Shown here piece by piece: positions 38,981 through 47,893 of a stretch of 64,000 bases of DNA. How positions within the stretch are numbered: the stretch's first letter is position 1; each line of letters begins with the position of its first letter. The notes under the pieces are model-generated. The model was not told the DNA's origin. It saw nothing but the letters and a program-made list of their open reading frames with translations, and ran no database searches. The translations under genes were made by a program, and so were the position numbers. Source of the DNA: Chrysophaeum taylorii (Eukaryota > Sar > Pelagophyceae > Pelagomonadales > Pelagomonadaceae); the NCBI GenBank assembly GCA_029834535.1, contig JAQMWT010000314.1:744001-808000 (forward strand), read 5' to 3'.

Positions 38981-39991
38981 CTATTCCATATCAAAGCAAA
39001 ACCGGCGGTATCGCGGAGGGTCGTAGTCGACGGCGTAGGCCCTCGCGAGAGCCCCGACGAACCCGCACCGCTGGGCGCGGTCGACCTTGCGGCGGACGTC
39101 GGCGCGACTACTCGAGCCCGGGAGGGTGGCCTTGATGGCTTCGACGAGAGCGGGGCGGAGCTCGTATCGCTCGTAGACGATTAGCCGGAGGACGTGGGCC
39201 TGGCGGCGTTTGCGGACTAAGTCCCTCGCAGCGGCGGCGGCGGCGGCGGCGGCCCTGCCTTGTTCGGATTTGTTCTTCCGCCGCCACTGCCGCGCGACGA
39301 GGTCGCACTCGGCCTCTACGATCGCGGCGCGGGTGCGGTAGCGACGCTGGATGAGGACGATGCTGCGGTAGAGGCGCGCGCAGGCCGTCCGAAAGGCGCC
39401 CTGGGCGCGGATCGCGACGGCTGCGTGCACGACGCAATCCGCGGCTTTCCGGAGGGCTTGGCGTCTTGCCGCGGCTCGCACGAAGCGCGCGACGACGCTC
39501 GTCGCCTCGAGAACTGATCTTTTCTCGGCCCTCGCGCGCCCGCGCTCGAAGAGCGCTCTGGTTGCAACAGCCCGCGACACGATCGCAACGGTCGCGAGCC
39601 ACGCTCTCCACGTTGCGTCTAGTTCGTTTCTGCACCATCGCACCAGCGCCCGCGCCGCGTCTCTGCTGCGCGCGCGCAGGGCGCGCTCGGCGTCTCGCGT
39701 GCGCAGGTGCAGCGCAGTGACGGCGTCCTCCTCGATGCGGCGGCGCCGCAGCGCGACCTCGGCGTGGTTTCGCCTCAGGGGATGCCAACTAGTCTTGTCG
39801 TCCTTCGCCTTTACGTGGCGCCGGCGAGGCACCAGGACGCCGGCCTGGCGAGCCTCGGCGATCTTGGCTTCGACGCGCGCGAGCGGCGTCGGCCGTTGTT
39901 TCCTTACGACCACCCGTGAGATCACGGGCCGCCGCGTTTTTTCTTGTTCGAGTGCTGCGGGGTCGTCGAGCCGGGAGATGTCGAAGAACAT
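38981..39991 (-). CDS. Arg/Ala-rich helical protein with IQ-like motif
   Basis: 336 residues, strongly helical and basic (many Ala-Arg heptad-like runs). An IQ-like calmodulin-binding pattern 'VLIQRRYRTRAAIV' occurs in the second half, and repeated 'R-A-x-x-R-A-L' stretches suggest several degenerate IQ helices. Such proteins are common among cytoskeletal or axonemal components, but that role is only inferred. The stop is 4 bp from the convergent gene. Antisense frames through this region are GC-driven noise. Confidence 0.55.
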   Translation of the reverse strand: MFFDISRLDDPAALEQEKTRRPVISRVVVRKQRPTPLARVEAKIAEARQAGVLVPRRRHVKAKDDKTSWHPLRRNHAEVALRRRRIEEDAVTALHLRTRDAERALRARSRDAARALVRWCRNELDATWRAWLATVAIVSRAVATRALFERGRARAEKRSVLEATSVVARFVRAAARRQALRKAADCVVHAAVAIRAQGAFRTACARLYRSIVLIQRRYRTRAAIVEAECDLVARQWRRKNKSEQGRAAAAAAAAARDLVRKRRQAHVLRLIVYERYELRPALVEAIKATLPGSSSRADVRRKVDRAQRCGFVGALARAYAVDYDPPRYRRFCFDME

Positions 39992-40052
39992 ATCTTATTA
40001 CAAGGGTTTTGTCGACTGCTTTTACAGCGGACTTGTGATCCACGCCTCGATG
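39992..40052. promoter_or_regulatory. Upstream region of the 38981-39991 gene
   Basis: Short non-coding stretch between the gene start and the R1-like sequence. It contains the promoter by position only. Confidence 0.3.
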
Positions 40053-40790
40053 CGGGGTCATATCGCCGAGCAGCGGGGGAGTCGAAGAGAGGAGGAGCAC
40101 CGCCCGCCCGCCCGCGGGTCGTACCTGTGCTGCCGCCGGACGTACGTGCGACGAAGTGCGGCGTCCTGTTAGGAGGCTCGGGCGTCCTGGGTCCCAGGGC
40201 TGCCCGAGGCGGCGGTCGGTCGCCGAGGGCGGCGAGGGCGCAGCGTGCCCGAGCCAGTGGCGAGGCCCCACTCGAGATGTAGATGCGGCGAACTTTTTGA
40301 CCGCATTTGCCTTGACGCGCAGATTAATTTTGGCGGATTTGTTACATGCCGCACTGGCCTCATCGCTGAAGGCGACAAAGACGGGGCCCTCGACTGAGGT
40401 GCACAGGCGCTGCTCGAAGGAGTCTGTCTGAGCGCGGCGTTATGCTGGGCGATGATGACGTAGACGGTGCGAGCGTGGTTAAGATAGGCGTTGAGGACTT
40501 GCGTTGCGCGCAGATCGACAGGGGAGGGAACAGTGTGCTGGGAGTACACAGCATGCTCTAGGCTCGCGTCTTGACGACGTCCGAGAAACGCCTGCTCATC
40601 GTGATATATCAGTCAGGCACGATGTTGCGTGGAGGCGCGAGCGGACAGGTGGGGCGGCGACGTCAGGAAAGACGCCGAAGACCATCGGTGTGATGAGGGG
40701 ATGCTGGCCTGTGAGGATGCGGCCGAGTACTCTTAGGTCGTCATACCAGTCGGCGAGGTTGATCGGCATACCGCCTCATCCCAAGGGCTA
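40053..40790 (-). mobile_element. LINE-like remnant containing R1-related 3' sequence
   Basis: 40053-40264 is related to the right part of the R1 copy at 22550-22734 (shared 'tgctgccgccggacgt' and 'gtgcgacgaag'). To its right the minus strand keeps coding traces that change frame: 'INLADWYDDLRVLGRILTGQ', 'VLNAYLNHARTVYVIIAQHN' and 'LCTSVEGPVFVAFSDEA'. No known family was recognised. The arrangement suggests that R1 is the 3' end of this longer element. Confidence 0.45.
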
Positions 40791-41180
40791 TGGTCCTAGA
40801 AGCAAAAGGGGGGAATTTTGTCGAATATGCGGGTTTGCCGAATTGAGGATTTTTTTTGGGGGGGGGGGTGATTTGGGGAGTATAGGAAGTTATTAAAAAA
40901 TCCGTTGTTACACAGCAATGTATTCGGACTCGGACAAGAAAAAAAATAACGAGACGAACCATAACGAACAATCAACAACAGAAAATCATGATACTCACGG
41001 GTTGTCCAATTAAGAACAATCACCGGGCCCTTGAATAGTACATGGGGCCCGGCTTGCGTCGCCGTCGAGTAGGTGAATCCGCACCTCCTGTGCAATAAAC
41101 ACGCGCAACTTAGTCACAATCGCATCAAGAATATGATCTCACTTGCGCGGCGCGCCAAGGTAGTAAGGGAGAGAGGACGT
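40791..41180. other. Intergenic 3' of the USP-Fanzor gene
   Basis: Has a T8G11-type run near 40850-40868, AT-rich sequence to about 41000 and no coding signal. In Fanzor/TnpB systems the guide RNA usually overlaps or follows the 3' end of the nuclease gene, so a structured RNA could lie here, but no structure was confirmed. Confidence 0.3.
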
Positions 41181-44100
41181 TCAGGTCGCAACCTTGACCT
41201 TGCGCCAGCGGTTGTACTTCTTGACCTTGTTCCAGTTGAAGGCCTTCTTCTCGACGTCGTTCTTGGCCTTGGCGACGTCCGTGTACGCGAACGTGTTCGC
41301 CTCGGCAGAATTGCGAAGCCGGCCGTGCACTTGCTCCTCAGGGTAGACCTCGGGGGAAGACGCCGCTGACGCCGCTGGAGTAGATGTTGAGGGTGGCGGT
41401 GCGTTCACGTCCCCAGCACATTGAGCATGAGGTACATCTCAGAGTCCCCCAGATTAATCGCTCTCCGCCCTCCTTGAGGACGTGAAGACATGCCCCGCCG
41501 CAGTTCGGGCACGTCATCGAGGACCGGAACTCTCCCGTCGAGAGCACCGTCGTTTGTGGATCTCTATCCATCGCGTGACCTAGCCGGCGCATAGGCGCGC
41601 GCCGGCTGATGGATAGTCTCTCCTTTTTCGGGCCAAGATAGCGATCGAAATAGTCACCGCGGAAGACGAGCGTCCGGACACCCCACGGCACGAGCCCGCG
41701 GTGGGTTCGAATCACCCACCGATCCTCCCAGTCCTTCAATCTCTCGCGGCGCGTCTGCGCCTTTCCGGAATTTTCGATCTTGTACCACGAGTACCAGCCC
41801 TCCAGCATCCAACGGTACAGCTTGACGGTCTCGTGTAACGATGGGTCCTTTTGATAGTCGTCGTCGTCTTCCTCGTCGTCACGCCCTTTCCCCCGGCGTT
41901 TGTGCCGGAGATTGGTCCGCTTCTGGTGGTCTTTGACGAACTGATTATACGACCTGCCGGACACCGTGCAAAATACGGGGCTTTTGGCGCCGTCCCTCAA
42001 ATTCCGAGGTCGCTTGACCCGCGAGTCATATCCGCCGGCAGTCTCGTAGGCTCGAGCGTCTCGAAGTGCCCTGAGTCGATTTATGCGGTCCTGTTCCTTT
42101 ATGAGGGAACAGTCGCCAGTCCGAAGCCGAAGGTACCCCTGCGTTGATATTCCGGGGTCGTTCGCGATGATGAGGTCGAATTCCTTCCCCTCGACTTTCT
42201 TCCGATTAACCTCCCTCCTCCGCTTCTCCTCGCGCTTAGCCTCGGCGATGAGAGCCTTCTTCCGCTTGGCCGCTTCCCGAGATAATTGTGCATCCGATGG
42301 CCCCGAAGTCGACGCCCCCTCGCCACCGCTCGCGGAACCACGCGTTGCATTGCTCCTCGCACCGACCTGCCTCTCGATAAAAGTCCCCCCCCACCCCCCA
42401 GGTCGATATCGTTGTCGTCTTCACTACCATCGGTCTCCTGCGCACTTTCCCTCGAAAAAACCGATTGCACCACCTCTTGCAGGAGGGCCATTACAACCCT
42501 CTCCGAGTCGCGCACCCGCTCAGACCCCGTTCTCATTTTTTTCAGGATGCTCCTCCAGCGCGACATCTTTGGTCTAATTCTCGCGGGAAGTGACGTTGCG
42601 TTTGGCCCGCAAATACGTCCGTCTTCCTCCCGCTCGTACACCAGGATCTCCGCCGATGACGAAAGTGTATTCTTCGCTTCAGCGGCATCAAAATCCACGA
42701 CATTTTCGTTGTCGTGTCTGGTGCATCGCACCGTATCGTTTTCGTACTCGAACGTGAACATGACGGCGTGTTTTCCCCCCTCTTCTATGGCAACACCGCT
42801 TCGTAGCTTCAACGACACCGGACTACGATTTCCTTGGTCTTGGCTAGCACCCATCGTTTTCACTTTGTCCAAAACAAACCGCTCTTCGACCTCGCAGTTC
42901 CCGCCGTGTTCACGGAAAAGCCGAACCACGACGGCATTTTTCGAACATGCGTCGATACGACACCCAGAAACCTGGCGTCGCCCGCAGCATCCCACGTTGG
43001 TGCACTTGTCGCGGTGGCTCCTCGGACACGGAACGCGAACCGAATCCTCGTCGCCACCGAGATAGTTGCCCGAGTTGAGGATACTCCCCAGCGACTTCGT
43101 ATTTCCGTTTTTCACCGTCACCGGCACGACGGGACCTCTCTCGGTCGATCGCGCTTCTGAGTCGCACTTGCAACACGAGAAGGTCATCTCCAATTGGGAG
43201 TCAAACACTCTCCGAATGGTCTTGTTCTCGCTTTTTCGGTCGGGCGGGATCATGTCCCTGTCGAAAGCATGGAAAAGATGGTCGAGGATCTCGCCGACCA
43301 CATTGCGACTCCCGTAGTCGAACGTCGTCTTCGCTTTAAGACCTTCGTCGCCCGTGGGTCGCCTCGAAAGCTCGTAGAGCAGAACCTTGAGCTCGTCGTC
43401 GTTCGCAGCAACTGTGCGCTCGTCAGCAACAGCGGACTGCCCCAGGTTGTGCATCTTCTGCACGTAAGCCTGCCAGGCAAAGGCCACCATCCCCTGTTTG
43501 GCAGCATTATTTTTGGTGTGCGGTGGTATGTTGCCGTTTGACGGCACCACCCCGCTGTCGATGTTGTAGAACACGTCTCCCGCCAAAAGGAAGAGGGCCC
43601 ACGACTTGACCGCCGCTAACACCTCGATCGCGCTCTGAATGGCGCACGTCTTTGCAACGTTGGCAAGACCTGCTTGAAGGCACACGCTGACGTTCGCCTC
43701 GACCCGCGAGCGGTTTTTGGCGAGTTCGATCTGAATCTTCTTCCGCTCCGCGATCACTGCCCTCTGCCGCTTGGAGCCGCCGTCGCTTTCTTTTCGTTTC
43801 CTTTCCTTCCAGAATCGCAGGAGCGATTTCCAGATCGTGCTGAGATCCTGTGTTCTACGGTCGTGTAGTCCCTGCCAGGTTTCAGTATCGTCATCATACT
43901 TTTCTTTTTTTGCTCGACTTGTAGAGCATCGTCGAGGATATAGAGCACGAGGACCACGTCGTCACATGCGATTTCGTGCCGACCAGAATAAAACCCCGGA
44001 GCGTCCCGCGTCACCGCGCTTGCGCACTTGCCTTCATACCCGTGCGCTCGCCATTCCTCTCCTCGCTGAGTTTGAAAGAACAAGAGCGCCTCGTACGTCC

Positions 44101-44971
44101 TAGCAGGATCATCTTCGCCGTCGCCGCCGGGTTCACTCCGAACTTTGTCGGAACTTGGTTCCCCACCCGCGGCTTTCATCGACCTCACAATGGCGCAAGC
44201 CTTGAACGTCGAGGTACCATCTCTGCAAGGCAGAGCCAGCGTTGTTGGCAATGCACACTTGCCATCCGCGTTCTCGAACTCGAAAATGATGAAGCTGGCC
44301 CTAACGCTCGGACGGTGCTGCGCCGACGACGCCGCCGCGCTCTTCATACACTGTTCCACGTCCACTCTACTCGCGTTGCCTTGGGAATTAACAAAGCCCC
44401 CGCCCAAAGAGACGGGCGCGACGACCTTTTGAAGCCAGTCTTCCTCGTCGTCGCCACCATCAACGCCGCAAATTACGCTCATGGGCCGCGGCTGGCCAGG
44501 CGAGGTTCCCAGCTCTATGCGCATCCCGCCGAATATGTGGCGGATGAAGCTCCCCGGGGGTCTGGAATGACCCACAAAGTTGTCCTTCATCTCCGCCAGG
44601 GCGCTGACGGAGTCGCCACGTTCTTTTGGAAATGTCAAGTTTGGAAGTTCGATCGACTGCAGGAGGAGCAAAATCGCACCCGCGATGTGGAGGTGCCCCT
44701 CGCGATCGCCCACGGCGAGATTCGGATACACGACCCGTTGTCTCGCGTAGTGCGCGAGGAGCGGAATCTTCGAAAGGAGGTGGCACACCGCGACGGCGGC
44801 GCTATAGTTGCCGCTCGCGGTGACGAGCAACTCTTGTCTGTCGTCCAAAATCAGCCCACGCGCCAATGATGGTGTTCTCAAAGAAAGAAAGGCCAAAGCC
44901 TTAGCAGAGGCATTAACGACCGGTGCGTGGGCACTGACGGGGACGAGCCCGAGATCACATCCTTTTCGCAT
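41181..44971 (-). CDS. USP-like protease / TnpB-Fanzor-type nuclease fusion gene
   Basis: Minus-strand coding from an ATG at 44969-44971. In order: a degenerate USP-like domain, a second USP-like domain with recognisable Cys and His boxes, an acidic linker, a Lys/Arg-rich helix and a RuvC-type nuclease domain with zinc finger. The reading frame changes three times, each at a homopolymer: an A7 run near 43910, the G8 run at about 42385-42392, and a C5 run near 41352. On either side of each change the protein-like frame is unambiguous. This points to single-base errors or fresh indels in one long gene of about 1,260 codons rather than three genes; short introns are an alternative. The nuclease makes it a likely cargo or core gene of a DNA transposon. 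No terminal repeats were found around it. Confidence 0.6.
41338..42390 (-). other. TnpB/Fanzor-like RuvC domain with zinc finger
   Basis: A Lys/Arg-rich helix ('AKRKKALIAEAKREEKRRRE') leads into 'FDLIIANDPGISTQGYL', the RuvC-I motif with its Asp at 42157-42159. A basic helical section with an acidic insert (DDEEDDDDY) follows. The C-terminal 'CPNCGG' (41490-41508) and 'LRCTSCSMC' zinc finger precedes 'GRERTATLNI' (41380-41412), which aligns with the RuvC-III 'RDxNAAxNI' of TnpB and Fanzor. The catalytic Asp there is Glu, so activity is uncertain. I could not place the RuvC-II Glu with confidence. The tail in the next frame (41181-41350) is basic and ends 'YNRWRKVKVAT'. Confidence 0.75.
42391..43910 (-). 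other. USP-like (peptidase C19) domain
   Basis: 'GLANVAKTCAIQSAIEVL' near 43650 matches the Cys box of ubiquitin-specific proteases (GLxNxGNTCxxNSxLQ). 'SRNVVGEILDHLFHAFDRD' matches the QQDVGEFL segment, two CxxC pairs suggest the zinc ribbon, and 'GGKHAVMFTFEYEND' with 'HDNENVV' and 'AEILVYERE' matches the His box and the terminal strand (GGHYxAY, DDxxV, AYxLFYER). Catalytic Cys and His appear kept. An acidic linker 'DGSEDDNDIDL' leads to the nuclease domain. The Arg-rich frame that continues after the G-run is treated as a shadow. Confidence 0.6.
43911..44971 (-). other. Degenerate USP-like domain
   Basis: 'GNYSAAVAVCHLLSKIPLLAHY' occupies the position of the USP Cys box (GNTCYxNSxLQxL), with Ser where the catalytic Cys would be. 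'FIRHIFGGMRIEL', 'RASFIIFEFEN' and the terminal 'DDVVLVLYILDD' follow the USP order. It probably has no protease activity and may serve as a binding module. The domain call rests on pattern only. Confidence 0.45.
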
Positions 44972-45290
44972 CTCTCGCAAAGAGTAGTAGAAACATCACG
45001 CAACCCGAGTCTCAAATCTGTTCTTCACCGTTGTCTCGTCATATCCTCGCCGAAGAGGAGCTGAGAGTAACGACCATTCGTTGTTGGCCTACGTGGCTTT
45101 TTTCCTCGGTGGCTTCAAACAGGCGCGTGATTCCATCCTCTTCCTCCAACGACTGACTCCGTAAAGGAAAAAAAATTCCTCGTACATGCCCGCATAAGTA
45201 CGTCGCCTCCCCAAATGCGCCACCAACTCTTCAGTCTTCGCCACGTTTTCTTAGACGGCGAATTGACTAAAAACGATCTCGTCATAAACG
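44972..45290. other. Intergenic, 5' side of the USP-Fanzor gene
   Basis: Would hold the promoter of the gene starting at 44971. A short frame on the minus strand (45115-45408) overlaps the S1-like fragment and is not considered a gene. Confidence 0.35.
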
Positions 45291-45294
45291 TTTC

Positions 45295-45370
45295 CTTCTG
45301 CGTCCCCCGGCCATACCACGCCACGCTGCTCACGTTCCGGCTGCCAACCGACCAGCCCGGGAGGAGAACA
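45295..45370 (-). mobile_element. S1 retroposon fragment, diverged
   Basis: 'ccggccataccacgccacg' and 'ttccggctgccaaccgacca' match the reverse of S1 at 14515-14575. Identity fades on both sides, so it is an older or partial copy, and its ends are not defined. Confidence 0.5.
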
Positions 45371-45545
45371 CGTCCCAAGCCACGCCGGGGAGACCAATGG
45401 CCTCGCAAGACGCAGGTTCACCCATAACCGTTCTTCATCGCGACCCACGACAGCAAAAATGTGTCATGGGGAAGTCGCGGGGGAGAGGAAACCGCGAGGA
45501 AGAGGAAATCGTGGGAAAGAGGAAATCGCGGGGAAGGGGATTGTC

Positions 45546-45665
45546 TTTAGATGTCGACTGCTAAGTGGGGGGTGTGTGGGGGGAGCATGAAGGATGTGGG
45601 TGGGTGGGTTTGTGGGGTATGAGGGATGTGCCTGACGGGCGGAGATAAGTACGCGGGACCTAGTC
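45546..45665 (-). mobile_element. R1 retroposon, 120-bp copy
   Basis: Contains atgtcgactgctaag and the following G/T-rich stretch, flanked by a 10-bp duplication ggggattgtc (45536-45545 and 45666-45675). It lies directly upstream of the ADAT3-like start codon. Confidence 0.8.
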
Positions 45666-45694
45666 GGGGATTGTCCCCTTTCGACTCTCTGGCT

Positions 45695-46484
45695 ATGGTA
45701 CGAGAGATCGTCGAGGCAAAAGATGAGGTGAGGATCCTGCGCGCCGTCGCGCGGGAGGTCGCGCCGCAGTCGGCGTCGCGCGTCCTCGCCGAGTTGAACG
45801 AGACGGTACCCCTCGAGCTCCACGGGCTAGGCCACCTCAAACGTGTCCGTCGCGATGGCGGCCGGCTGTTCGTTTTGCTTCCCTTGGGCCACGAGGGCGA
45901 TGAGGTGGAGGTGCCCGCGGCGGCTGCGACGACCCCCGAGGAGTTCGATAAAGCGCGGGCCTTGTGGCCCCTCGCGAAGCGGCCGCGTCCGCCGTCGCCG
46001 ACGAAGCGCGAGGTGATGGACCTGGTTTCGAGCTTCGATCCTTTCCAAGACGCTCAGCCCCGGCCCGGACGCCCGGCGTGCGCGCGCGGTGGCGGCGTCC
46101 TGGTGTCGCCGAGTTTAGGGGCGGTCGCGAGGGCGTCGCCAGAGTACGCGTTGACGCTCGACGAGGATCCTCGCGCGGCAGCCAATCCCCTCCTTCACGC
46201 GCCGCTGTTATGCATCAACGCCAACGCGCGCCGACATCGACACCAAAAAAAACGGCCCCACGACGAGTATCTCTGCAATGGCTTGGATCTGGTCCTCACC
46301 GACGAACCGTGCGCGATGTGTGCGATGGCTCTGGTTCACGCGCGCGTACGTAGGGTCGCCTACGCCCGCGCAGACCCTCTCTTCGGTGCCCTTGGCTCAT
46401 CCCTTAGAGTCCACACGCTTCGCTCGATCAACCACAGGTACCGTGCCTTCCAATTCGACGCCGAGGACCTATTATCGTCCCGTT

Positions 46485-46515
<31 letters not shown>

Positions 46516-46552
46516 GAGCCCGACTGCAACAACAACAGACGCGTCCTCTTAA
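45695..46552 (+). CDS. tRNA adenosine deaminase accessory subunit, ADAT3-like
   Basis: 285 residues from the ATG at 45695. An in-frame Met at 45626 lies inside the R1 insertion, so it is not preferred. The N-terminal half is variable with a 'LKRV' basic patch. The cytidine-deaminase fold has 'NPLLHAPLLCIN', where the usual HAE has become HAP (the proton-shuttle Glu is lost, as in ADAT3), and the zinc motif 'LVLTDEPCAMCAMALVHARV'. 'GALGSSLRVHTLRSINHRYRAF' is the ADAT3-type C-terminus. It would pair with a catalytic ADAT2 to make inosine at tRNA position 34. An Asp run and Thr-rich tail end the protein. Confidence 0.88.
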
Positions 46553-46791
46553 TATTGTTGTGGTTCTTCTAATTTTAAAATCTCCTAAGGGAGGTGGTGG
46601 CAGAGGCGTCCGCTCTAAAAGAAGGTGCGGGGAGAAAAATTGTATTGCGGGCGGGCATCTCCACTCACCGCGGGGAAGACTTCATTCATTCGTTGGTTGG
46701 TTCAGAGAAGCAGCAAGGCCACCACCTTTTTTTTGCATCGTCGTCAAGATCATCAAGAAAGTTATGGGTTGCAAACAACTTTTTTCCGAAA
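46553..46791. other. Short convergent intergenic region
   Basis: Lies between the stop codons of the ADAT3-like and GH45 genes. Presumably contains both 3' ends. Confidence 0.35.
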
Positions 46792-47829
46792 TCACGCCGC
46801 GGTCCTCGTCGTTGTCGTCGTCGTCGTCGAGCGCTCCTCGGGATTGGCTCCGGCGCCCTTGTGGCGGCCCGGAGCGCACCAAAAGGTGACCGAGTCGGGG
46901 GATGCGGATCGGAAGGAGAGGTGGTGGCGGTCTGCTCGGGCTGCCTGGCGCAAAAAGTGGCGTCCCTGCCACGGAACCTTTCGGTAGCAGGAAAAGTGGT
47001 CGTCGCAGCAGGTCTGGCCGGGCGCGCAGGACTCCCAGTTGCGCACGCAGGCGTAGTCGTCGGGCTCGATGAGCGGATAAGCGTCGTCGTCTGATGGGCG
47101 GACGCCCGACTTGGCGACGAGGTCGTCGGGGCAACGGACCCGTCTGAAGTCGACCCAGGGGTTGTTGGTCCACGCCTCGCGGAACCAGTCGAAACGGAAG
47201 GCGCAGCCGTCGGCGAGCTGCGGCGGTAGCTTGGCGCAGTCGCGTTGCGTCTCAGAGTCGAATTTTTTGTATTTTTTGCCGAACTGCGCCCGACAACCGG
47301 CGGCGTTCTTATCGGGCGCTCCGGCGCCAGGCAATAGCAAGTTAAAGGCGTCTTGTTCCGACGGAAAGGTGCCGATATTAATGGCCTGAACGACCATCGA
47401 CTTGCCGACGAGGTCCGGGTGGGCCCCGCCCCCCCACGGATGGCTCGTGTCCTTGAAGACGAGCTCGAAGCATTGGCCGCAGCTCTTATCGCCGTCCAAG
47501 CCCGTTTCTCGAAACGCTCCATTCCGCGTCGAGGCGGCCGCGAAGCCCATGGCGAGGCCATCGTTGACGGCCCACGGCACGTGGTCGGTGCAGGTCGCCG
47601 ATGTCCCGCCGTCGCACACCGATACCCTGTCCGCGTCGGCCAATCTCGCGCCCGTCTTCGCGTCGCACGTCGCCACGGGATTTTCGAGATTGTTGGCTTT
47701 GTGCCACGCGCACGAGGGCTTGCAGCAGTCCCAAGATGCGGTGGTGCTCGCACCGCGGACCCACTCGCCATCGCGAACCTGGCCAAAGGCAACCGTGACT
47801 AGTTGTAACAAAACGACGATGATGATCAT
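46792..47829 (-). CDS. Secreted GH45 endoglucanase (cellulase)
   Basis: 345 residues from the ATG at 47829 (MIIIVVLLQLVTVAFG signal peptide). The frame extends upstream without a signal-like start, so 47829 is preferred. 'SWDCCKPSCAW' (about 31-41) is the GH45 hallmark (TRYWDCCKPSC) including the nucleophilic Asp. 'CGQCFELVF', 'AINIG' and 'CAFRFDWF' with the second catalytic Asp follow, then 'FRRVRCPDDL'. The C-terminal 60 residues hold a separate Cys-rich segment ('CAPGQTCCDDHFSC') that could bind carbohydrate or wall, and end in Thr/Arg. It would hydrolyse internal beta-1,4-glucan bonds outside the cell, in the wall or food. Divergent from the FabG-like gene over 64 bp. Confidence 0.9.
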   Translation of the reverse strand: MIIIVVLLQLVTVAFGQVRDGEWVRGASTTASWDCCKPSCAWHKANNLENPVATCDAKTGARLADADRVSVCDGGTSATCTDHVPWAVNDGLAMGFAAASTRNGAFRETGLDGDKSCGQCFELVFKDTSHPWGGGAHPDLVGKSMVVQAINIGTFPSEQDAFNLLLPGAGAPDKNAAGCRAQFGKKYKKFDSETQRDCAKLPPQLADGCAFRFDWFREAWTNNPWVDFRRVRCPDDLVAKSGVRPSDDDAYPLIEPDDYACVRNWESCAPGQTCCDDHFSCYRKVPWQGRHFLRQAARADRHHLSFRSASPDSVTFWCAPGRHKGAGANPEERSTTTTTTTRTAA

Positions 47830-47893
47830 TTTTATGCAGGTCAAAAAAAATCCCGACTCCTGCCCACCACACGCGAATTCCCGAAGGATTCGT
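47830..47893. promoter_or_regulatory. 64-bp bidirectional promoter region
   Basis: Separates the start codons of the GH45 and FabG-like genes. It has an A-run (47848-47854) and no ACCCTAGT word. Confidence 0.4.

Noticed and set aside
40850-40868. T8G11 run as a terminator
   Set aside because: A homopolymer pair without a stem. No support as a terminator in a eukaryotic context.
42099-42390. Arg-rich C-terminal continuation of the USP-like frame past the G-run
   Set aside because: Low-complexity Arg/Ser/Gly shadow. The protein-like signal moves to the frame containing the RuvC-I motif.
45626-45694. Upstream Met as start of the ADAT3-like gene
   Set aside because: It lies within the R1 retroposon insertion, so the ATG at 45695 is more likely.
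47402-47893. Upstream extension of the FabG-like frame
   Set aside because: It is antisense to the GH45 gene. The ATG at 47894 begins a presequence and leaves a divergent promoter gap.
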